The notes under the pieces are model-generated. The model was not told the origin of the DNA. It saw only the letters and a list, made by a program, of their open reading frames with translations, and did no database searches. DNA of 64,000 nt from Acheta domesticus. Taxonomy: Eukaryota; Arthropoda; Insecta; Orthoptera; Gryllidae. Within the stretch, counting starts at the first letter, position 1. Each line of letters starts with the position of its first letter. The stretch is taken from positions 70,901,821 to 70,965,820 of the forward strand of contig JAHLJT010008756.1 of NCBI GenBank assembly GCA_031308135.1, in the 5' to 3' direction. Both the position numbers and the translations under genes were made by a program. Below are positions 56,038-64,000 of the stretch, piece by piece.

Positions 56038-56121
56038 ATTCAACTTTCATCCAGCAAAAGTGACAGAATGATTTCATAGTAATGAAAATCATTCTGTCAC
56101 TTTGCTGGATGAAAGTTGAAT
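56038..56121. repeat. Near-perfect hairpin, 84 bp
   Basis: The left arm (56038-56074) and right arm (56086-56121) are reverse complements over about 36 bp with a single bulged A (AGCAAAAGTGAC versus GTCACTTTGCT). The spacer is about 11 bases. The arms begin ATTCAACTTTCATCCAGCAA. Flanks are AT-rich. It may be a tiny foldback element or a hairpin-RNA locus; nothing shows transcription. Confidence 0.8.
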
Positions 56122-57185
56122 ATGAAGCAGTTATAGGGTCATTAAATAATCTCAGTTTCGTAAAGTTTACATTTAGATTTGTAATTTTAGATTTCTTAAC
56201 TTTCGATTCTAATCAAAGGTGATAAATAAATTTTTACAGATTTTGTGATTGGGAGCTATGTCTAGTTAGGACTGACAGACGAGGAAGGATCGGAAATCAT
56301 GATTGATCTTTTCTGTCGGGGCAAGACCTCTCATTCGTTAGGCTTTCGCACAAAATGCCAAAGAGGGATGTCAAGTTGGGAATGAAGCTAGCGAGAACGG
56401 TGACATATACGTAGAAGGTCATGAGAGTGTATCGTATGAGAATGATTGGTATGGCATACCAATCAATCTTCAGTCACGTTTTTTCCTGCAAACATCGTTG
56501 AACTTTTAACCAAATTAAACTTTCTTTCATCGCAGATATAGACACAATGGCTTTTCCACCTTCATATGAACCTTTCAAAAGGTTCTGCACAACCCAGAAG
56601 GTTATTTTTACTATTCAACCCGGAAAGTTATTTTCAACTTTTACTCAAAGTCAACGAATGATGCCAAAATATGAGACGACTATAATTTCACCAAAAAACT
56701 GAATGTCTTATGGATTTTAGGACTCAATTTAATTTTGACGAATTTCAACTGGAACATCGAGATATTATATTCATTGATTGTGATTAATAAAAAATGAAGC
56801 AAGAGAGATACAAATCAATGAAAAACTATTAAGTCTCACATTTAAGTTTCTAATGATTTTGCTAAATCAATATTTATTGCAACTGCATTTGACGTCCACT
56901 CAATATTTTTATGTTACTTGTCCAGTATATTTGTTTTACTCATTTTTGTTTGTTTGCACACCATTGCACGGGGGCTGTGGTGATCACAATTATCTTTTAA
57001 TTGAACCTATTCATTTCCTTTTAAACAGTACTCTAATAAAACTTTATTTCTTTTACATAATCAATGAACAGTGTAGTAATAATAGTTATGTTGTGTATAA
57101 AATTCACTGAATGCAAGGTATATTTATAAAACGTTTTTAATTGACAACCACAGCTGAGAGTGAGTAGTTCACGGCACTCACATCA
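56122..57185. other. Unassigned AT-rich DNA
   Basis: Short ORFs, no motif or repeat partner recognised. Confidence 0.4.
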
Positions 57186-57188
57186 TTC

Positions 57189-57772
57189 GATTGACTAATT
57201 AGTGTTTCCAAGCGCTTGAATTGCTAAGATCATTAATTCATTAGTCCTGTAAGTGTAGTTCATGAACTTTCCTTGCGAGTTGGCAGTGATCTTCCTCTGT
57301 TGGATGGCGAGATCCGACAGCGATCTACACGTCGCCTAGCGGGGTTTTCAGCAACTAGGTATCTCCCACCAGCGGGGCACCGCCCCAACCGGGACAACTT
57401 GTAAGCCTCTGACGGGTCTCCCGACATGTGGTGGTGAAGTGAATGTAAGTGTAGGCCTTAAGTGTGTAAAAGTATGGATGAGGATAGCATAAAAAATAGG
57501 AAGAGAAGATAGCGCACGGTCATTGGTTCATTTGTTAGGATACTGCTCCAGCATTCTTTTAGTGCTGATCGGAGAAATCACGGAAAATTACCGATCATAT
57601 CAACTGGTCGCTGGACGTCTCCTCACATTAACGGCAGATATCGTAGCTATCTAGCTAATGCCAAAATTCCTGGCGCAGTCGGGACTCGAGACCTAGGATA
57701 TCCCGGTCAGAGGCACTGCAGCAACATCAATTGATGGTCTGTGTCGTCTAAGACGATGACATCACCCGATCA
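57189..57772 (-). mobile_element. tRNA-derived SINE, near full length (minus)
   Basis: Starts at a degraded GATT tail (57189), then AGTCCTGTAAGTGTAG, GTTGGCAGTGATCTTCCTCT, CTAGCGGGGTTTTCAGCAAC, CAGCGGGGCACCGCCCCAAC, GTCTCCCGACATGTGGTGGT, GGAGAAATCACGGAAAATTA, and a head near 57680-57755 with a weak B-box (minus, TCTCGAGTCCCGAC). The A-box region differs from the other copies. Confidence 0.75.
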
Positions 57773-59660
57773 TTCACAAGAGAATTATCATTACATATCA
57801 ATGGCAAAACCCAATTGTAGACATGTAGGTTTTTAAATTTGGGCTTATTTATTACATAATGCATGAAAATGCTATATAGTTTTAACAGTAAATTACATTA
57901 GAAAATTTTACCTCGCGTCTGAATTTTTTCATATTGGAAAAACTTCTCCCCTAATTAGTCACATTCCCTGGTACATTTGATGTGAAGCAAAATAATACAC
58001 ACGTAACACTGCATACGTGTATTTCTTTCAATGTGAACACCTTTTTTTTCAATTCGTTGTAAATAAAACGTACCTATAATTTTAATTGTCGTAGGAAATG
58101 GAAAACTTTGTTCTCGAAGAAATTAAATCCACCTTTGAACTTTGAATCATAATAAATTTAAATATTTGTTAAAATGTAGTTTATCATAGCAATTATTGAG
58201 TGGGTCAGGAAAGTCTCCGCACTGAGCCGAATCAGGGACTCCTATTATAAATTGCATTTATAGTGGTAGCAACCAGATCACTGAGAAACAAGTGAAGGGA
58301 GCAACACTTCCAGCATCTAGTACGTATGATTGTGGTGAGTACCCAATTTAAGATTTCAAGCTGCAGCTCGACCGACCAATATAATTTCTGTTGTAAGCAG
58401 TCTCACCAACAAGGTGCCACTGCGGACTTTTCAGGCGCGCTATTGTTTCAAGCTTATGTTCCTGTAGAGAACCTCAATAAGTAATTGAAACATAGTATAT
58501 TCGTATTTGTATTTATCGAATTAATCAGTGTTAAATTTGGTCAATGTTATAATATTCCAGCACACACAACAGATGATAATCGCAAACACAAATTTTATGT
58601 TTATTGTTTAATAAAAAATCAAGGGCAGGGTTCTCTCTCGACTTTTCTGAATAAATACTTCTCAATGGAATTTGTCAAGCCTTGAGGAACGCCTTGAGGT
58701 TGGCAGTTTGCGAGATTAAATAATTTGAAACAATGACGGTTCCTCGTCAAAGACTCTCACCAATATTCATCCTAGAAGATCTGACGGTAACCTTTTCTTC
58801 AATATTGGCCGATTTGAACTTCACATTGGAAACACAGTGGTGTTGCACTTTCACAAATGAACCGTAAATAGGGTAGTGCGTGAATAATTTCCGGCTACAA
58901 AATAAAACATACTAAAGGAGGTATTGAATCCTAGACAGAATGTGACATCGACTAGACCTGGGCATTTTTGTTGGCTTTTGATGGTTTTGAAGTTCACGGT
59001 AAATGCAAGAATTTCTAATGCAAGAAGTCTATGTGAATACCAATTCTGTTTCTATATTTTCCAGAATATTAATTTTATTTCATGAGGGATAAAGCATACT
59101 GAGTTCTTCACGAATACAGTTGGAATTTGGTAGCACTTATCAGGTTGTGAACAGAGGCATTGCAGATTTTGATCTTGATCTATTGATACTCGATATAGGA
59201 GGATAAAACAATTTTCCTCCAAATGTTTTGATTTGTAATTATGATTTCTTAATATTGAGAACAAATTTGACAGAAAAATTGTCCTTGTAAATTACCTCAG
59301 GTAATTGTTAATGGAGAAACGAAAATATGTTTCATTCTACTAAATATAAGTGTCTCATTATAACTAGCTGTTAAAAAGACCGCATCAGAGCATTAAATCC
59401 ACGCATAATGTATCAAATATAGTACAATATTTTAAATACACAAAGATAGTGTTATCATACTTTCACAAAGTGCATATAGTACTCACATAAGCAGTGAAAA
59501 TATTTGGTTCAAAACTTGCATAACAATAAATGACAAACTATTATTCTGAAACTTTACTTGATTCACAATAAAGATATTTCTGAAAATTAATATTTAAATC
59601 TTCATACCATAATAAATACAATCACAACATTCTTTTAGAACATTAAAACGTGAAACATTT
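57773..59660. other. Unassigned AT-rich DNA
   Basis: A segment around 58200-58480 (GTCAGGAAAGTCTCCGCACTG and following) is GC-balanced and could be element-derived, but I could not identify it. ORFs are at most 70 codons. No gene recognised. Confidence 0.4.
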
Positions 59661-59865
59661 TCATTCACGCACTTCGCTTAGAGCCTCCGTCGCGAACGGT
59701 CGTGCCAGCAGCGCTCCGCTCCGTGTAGATAAGCTCAAGGCGTACTAGTCTGCGGCGTGCTCTCGACCTGCGAGGGCCGCCGCGCTCCAGTGTGTTCAGA
59801 ACTTAAACAACTTTTACAGTTATATTTAAAGTAGGAAGTGCTCAATAGTTTTCAGTAAAACTAAA

Positions 59866-61331
59866 ATGTTTTCTAATCAGTATTCCCATACTGGGGAATT
59901 AGTGCGAGGTGCAATGGAAGCTGTTTACAGCAGTGAAATACCAGCCCATCAACAGGCGTTTGAACATCATCGAGGTCAACTGGAAAGCTCACAACCTCAA
60001 CTTCACCAGCAGGGAATTCAACAGCAACAACCCTCACAAGAAACTTCGCCCTCGCCACAACAGTCTCCAAATAGTTGCCACGAATTACTGGAAATCGGCC
60101 AGAGTACCAATCAAAGTGCATCAACAACAGGGAAAAAGCGTGAAGGCGACTTCTCAGAGGACCGTGAGAACTCCAAAAGGTCAGTACCAAACAACAGGCT
60201 AACTAGTGGCAGCGGCAAATTGATTGTGGATTTACCAACAAAAAATAGATATGCACCACTTAGCGACTTAGACGATAGTGTTGATTCAAATGAAATAGTC
60301 ACAGAAAATTTAATTGAAAAAACTCCACCAGTTTTCATTCATAATGCACATAATCATACTCTATTAGTGGGTGATTTGAAAAAGTTTATGAAATCTAAGT
60401 TCTCTACAAAACAATATCAAAACAAGAAAAAGACCCAATTAATAATAGAATTATTATCGAATCAACTGTTAGAGTTCAGCCTACAACAATTGAAGACTTC
60501 AGAAATCTTGTCAAATTCTGTAAAGAAGAACATCTAGACTTTCATTCGTTCAGAGACCCAACTAACAGGCCGCTAACAGTAATAATACGTGGGATACCAA
60601 CGTGCTATTCTGATAGTGAAGTACTTGACGAACTCCATCGTCTGAACTATCCGGTGCAGAAAATCAACAGAATATACAAATTCCATTCCCCCACTATTCT
60701 GTGCGCGGTTGAACTTCTAAACAACGACATAGCAAAAACCATATATAAACTAAACAACCTTTTTAATGCAATAGTTAAAGTCGAAGAAAAAAGGAAGTCA
60801 GCGTTCCCAGTACAATGCAAAAACTGTCAACGCTACGGTCACTCTAAAAACAATTGTGGACGCGAATCACGCTGCGTACGTTGTCTTGGCAACCATCATT
60901 ACGAATCTTGCCCATTGCCAATAAATGCCCCTCCCAGGTGTATAAACTGTCAAGGTTGGCACCGAGCCAGCTTCAAACAATGTCCAAAATTACGCTACAA
61001 AGGACAAAACTCAAGTCATGTGGCCCCGAACAGTGCAAACTTCCAACAACCGCGACCACCTGTACCTCAAGCTACAAGGTCCGGGCCTCCGCCAGTTCTA
61101 GATAACACTAACTTTCCTTCATTGCCAATTATCAACAATCCAAGAAGGCCTCAAGCAAGTACCTCTCTTTATGCGCAGGTGGCTTCATCAAACAATATTA
61201 ACAATCCCATAGAGTTCACCTCTCAAATAGTTAATAATATTATCTCCCAAGTCATGGCAATATTAGTTCCGCAGCTACAATCTTTAATCAACACAATAAT
61301 TTCTTCATTACTACCTAATGGCTCAAAATAA
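59866..61331 (+). pseudogene. ORF1 (gag-like) of the Jockey-like LINE
   Basis: The first frame starts at ATG 59866 (MFSNQYSHTGELVRGAMEAV) with a Gln/Ser-rich N-terminal region and reaches KTPPVFIHNAH, the conserved entry to the PRE_C2HC-type region. A one-base shift near the A-run at 60424-60432 moves the homologous reading into the next frame (DFRNLVKFCKEEHLDF onward), which continues to the stop at 61329-61331. Three Cys-His knuckles follow: C-x2-C-x4-H-x4-C (CKNCQRYGHSKNNC), C-x2-C-x3-H-x4-C (CVRCLGNHHYESC) and C-x2-C-x3-H-x6-C (CINCQGWHRASFKQC). Proteins of this type bind the element RNA. Apart from the one shift the region is intact. Confidence 0.9.
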
Positions 61332-62540
61332 ATTAAGCGGTTTAACTCTACTCAATTGGAATTGCAATGGAATTGAAAAACAGTTCGACTATTTCTCGCA
61401 TTTCTTACGTTCAAAAAGATCGATATTGCTTGCCTAACCGAAACTCACCTCCGCCCCTCCTCAAAGTGTAATTTAAAAATTCCGGGATACATAGCCTACA
61501 GAAATGACCGGCTATGCGATAAAGCTGCCGGTGGAGTAGCAATTGTAATCCACAAAAGAATTGCGCATTGCAGCTTAAATACTCCTTCTTCTGAAAACTT
61601 GGAAACAATAGAATCAAATTAACGCAATCAAGTCAGCTTGATGTGCACATAATTGCTGCGTATAGGCCCCCTAACAGACCATTTCCAACCGACCTTCTAA
61701 AACAGCTACTTTCTCTCAATAGTCCAATCATAATTAGTGGCGATTTTAACGCTAAAAATAAACTGTGGGGTTGCAATACCACTTCGCCTCAAGGCAAAAA
61801 GCTCTTTCAAATCGCATCAGAAAAGGCCTGTACAGTAAATGCACCTACATCACCCACCTTTTATCCATCACATATCAATGTTAAACCAGACATTCTGGAT
61901 CTAACGTTAACAAAAAATATCAACCTTCCGTTAATACAAAGCCCGCAGCCAGAATTAAACTCTGACCACACACCGGTAATAATAACTTTCAACGTAAATA
62001 TACTACCCGTTAGACATAGACCACGCATCGTCACAGGAACAATAAATTGGCAAAAATTTCGTGATTACTTGTCCCACCAACTGTCAGTACCAAAAAACAT
62101 GACTAATAACATCAGAATAGAAACTGAAATAGAACAGTTTACCTCGCTCATCCACAATGCAATTAAAGAATCACAAACAACAGTCCCACGACCAGGTTTC
62201 AAGAACCCTACTATCCCAAATAGGCTTTTGAAAATGATTGCCACCAAACGCCAGCTAAGACGCAAATGGCAGAGGCTCAGGCTCCCTCACTTAAAAAACC
62301 AAATAAATAACCTAGGTCATCATATAAACAAACAACTCGAAAAAATTAGATTTACAACATTTCAGAAATCTATTAGTCAAATTACCCCAGCTTCACATGA
62401 CCAATGGTCAATAATCAGGCATTTAACTAAAGAAAAAATTAACATTCCAGCAATAAAATCAGGAAATAGTGAAGCTATAACTGACAGCGAAAAAACCCGT
62501 GCATTTGCAAAGCACTTCGCCGCGGCATTCAGCCCGAACA
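61318..62540 (+). pseudogene. ORF2 endonuclease part, Jockey-like LINE
   Basis: ATG at 61318 opens MAQNKLSGLTLLNWNCNGIE, the usual N-terminus of an apurinic-type endonuclease. A shift in the A-run near 61413 brings LTETHLRP (metal-binding Glu motif) into frame, and another near 61610-61640 brings IIAAYRPPN, ISGDFNAKNKLWGC (GDFN at 61739-61750) and SDHTPVI. These are the catalytic motifs of the family, and all are present. The enzyme nicks target DNA for target-primed reverse transcription. The frame of 61643-62710 then runs on toward the RT with LRRKWQRLRLPHLK and a region ending QWSIIRHLTKEK. Confidence 0.9.
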
Positions 62541-64000
62541 TATCTCACGACACGGCTTTACAGATAAAGTTGAAAACGAAATCAACAAAGATTGGTTCAC
62601 AGCAGAGCTTCCTACAAAATTTATTTCACCGAAGGAAATTAATAATCAAATTAAATGCTTACGCCCAAAGAAATCTTCAGGCCACGACCAAATACCTAAC
62701 TTTATTATAAAAGAACTCCCACAACAAGCTATTAGTGTTTTAACAGCTATTTTCAACGCATGTTTAAGGTTGGGCTACTTCCCACAGCAATGGAAGCATG
62801 CCGAAATTATTCCAATTCCCAAACCAGGAAAGGATCATAAACAAATTTCAAATTACAGACCCATCAGTCTAATTCCTTCAATCAGCAAAATTTTTGAAAA
62901 ACTCATATTAAACAGATTAACTAAATACCTAAATGAAATTAATGCAATCCCTAACATTCAATTCGGATTCAAAGAAAACATTCCTCAACCCACCAACTTC
63001 TCAGACTAACAAACCATATAGCGAACTCCTTCGAAAATAAAAGATACACTCTCGCAGTTTTTCTAGACGTCTCACAAGCCTTCGACCGAGTATGGCATGC
63101 AGGTTTACTTTATAAACTAAAGATATTGGGTACACCTTCTTTTCTCTATAAAATCATTCAGAGCTTCATCCAAGGTCGAACGTTTACAGTGTGGTTAAAC
63201 AACACAGCTTCCCATATTGAAAATATTTCTGCAGGAGTACCGCAAGGATCATCGCTCTCCCCTTTGCTATACAACATCTACACAGCAGATTTCCCCTCAC
63301 CAGCAAAATCGCAAATGGCTACTTTCGCTGACGACACCACCTTGTTCATTTCCTCCAGCTCTTGCGAACGAGGAGCAAAACTCTTACAAGAAGATCTTTC
63401 AAAATTTGTAACTTGGACACAGAAATGGAGAATAGCTCTAAACGCATCTAAAACAGTTGGCAAAATCTTTACACTAAGGAAAATACCTGTCTTACCACCA
63501 CTAAATATTCAAAATACTCCAATACCCTGGACTGACAAATCTAAAGCAATCAAATATCTTGGCTTACATTTTGATACTAAGTTAACCTGGAAAGAACACA
63601 TAATGAAAATAGAAAAATCTACTAAACAAAAAAATCGGCAAACTATATCCACTCATCAACAAGAAGTCTCATCTGAAAACAGAAACTGCCCTGTCAATAT
63701 TTGAGTCAATTGTAAGACCTTCTATGACATATGCATGTGTAATCTGGGGAGGAGCCTCCAAGTCATCACTTACAAAACTACAAACAATTCAGAACAAATT
63801 CCTCCGTCTGGCTATTAAGCGCCTTGGTACATTACAAATGAGCAAATTCATCATGAATTAAAAATACCCCTACTATCCGAATTTCTATCAAAACTCTCCA
63901 ATAATTTTTTAAGCAAACTAAGCCAATGCCCAAGCACAAACATTTTCAATCTCAATAGAAATGGCCCAACAAACCCTAGAATTAAATCTAAATTTCCCAA
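62541..64000 (+). pseudogene. ORF2 reverse transcriptase part, runs off the window
   Basis: Continues in new frames after shifts near 62550, 62980, 63630 (a run of seven A) and 63840. Motifs in order: PKKSSGHDQIPNFIIKEL; YRPISLIPSISKIFEKLI; FLDVSQAFDRVWH (motif A); SAGVPQGSSLSPLLYNIYTA (motif B); TFADDTTLF (motif C, FADD at 63324-63335); NASKT (D); KYLGLHFDTKLTWKEHI (E). After these comes IFESIVRPSMTYACVIWGG and, from 63843, HHELKIPLLSEFLSKLSNNF, the conserved C-terminal tail. The stop is not reached before 64000. All catalytic residues remain, so decay is by indels and not loss of motifs. Confidence 0.9.

Larger units (their letters stand above)
59668..64000 (+). mobile_element. Jockey-like LINE, nearly full length, frameshifted
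   Basis: A non-LTR retrotransposon in the order 5' UTR (from about 59668, beginning CATTCACGCACTTCG), gag-like ORF1 (59866-61331), then ORF2 with an AP-type endonuclease and a reverse transcriptase (61318 to the window end). ORF1 and ORF2 overlap by 14 bases, as in Jockey-type elements. The start sequence beginning CATTC and the GC-rich 5' UTR fit the internal promoter style of this clade (inference). The 3' end lies beyond 64000, so target-site duplications and the tail cannot be checked. It is the largest and best-preserved element in the window, but its reading frames are broken. Confidence 0.9.

Noticed and set aside
58200..58480. Possible mariner-type remnant (GTCAGGAAAGTCTCCGCAC)
   Set aside because: No inverted terminal repeat pair or transposase frame could be followed.

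Overview
The window looks like non-coding DNA from a large, repeat-rich eukaryotic genome, most likely an insect. It is AT-rich overall with sharply bounded GC-rich islands, has no dense array of ORFs, and carries several non-LTR retrotransposon remnants, tRNA-derived SINEs, foldback elements, microsatellites and minisatellites. A SINE with a GATT-type tail and a Jockey-like LINE suggest an arthropod, perhaps a polyneopteran, but I cannot fix the species from sequence alone. No host protein-coding gene is recognised with confidence. The best single candidate is one putative terminal exon at 30256-30451 (+).

Layout. 1-4.3 kb: AT-rich DNA, one copy of a dispersed repeat (1040-1260), then a G-rich minisatellite leading into a CpG-rich island (3.43-4.29 kb). 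4.3-16.3 kb: two long SINE copies (4.3 and 14.2 kb), a LINE C-terminal fossil (9.1 kb), two copies of an unclassified interspersed repeat (10.8 and 13.2 kb), a probable LTR fragment (15.2 kb) and a 173-bp MITE-like foldback (16.1 kb). 18.3-21.9 kb: a composite block in which SINE-like segments alternate with a GC-rich module; one module has expanded into a 66-bp minisatellite. 23.4-27.9 kb: a LINE 3' fossil with an (AAT)n tail, then a diverged tandem array of roughly 0.4-0.7-kb units interrupted by a SINE and a foldback element. 28.7-31.4 kb: long pyrimidine tracts around the candidate exon. 31.4-40.3 kb: mostly featureless AT-rich DNA with a GA-rich tract and a truncated SINE. 40.3-45 kb: SINE fragments, a degenerate LINE reverse transcriptase on the minus strand, a duplicated foldback element, a drifting 30-bp minisatellite and two GC islands. 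45-59.6 kb: AT-rich DNA with a GC island (48.2-49.2 kb), a third copy of the unclassified repeat (minus strand), hairpins and another SINE. 59.67-64 kb: a nearly full-length Jockey-like LINE (gag with three zinc knuckles, AP endonuclease, reverse transcriptase) broken by at least seven frameshifts and running off the window end.

How the parts relate: the autonomous elements visible here (LINEs) are all broken. The SINEs have RNA polymerase III-type A/B boxes and would have needed LINE machinery in trans, but nothing in the window shows which LINE served them. The GC islands have the look of regulatory or promoter DNA, but that is inference from composition.
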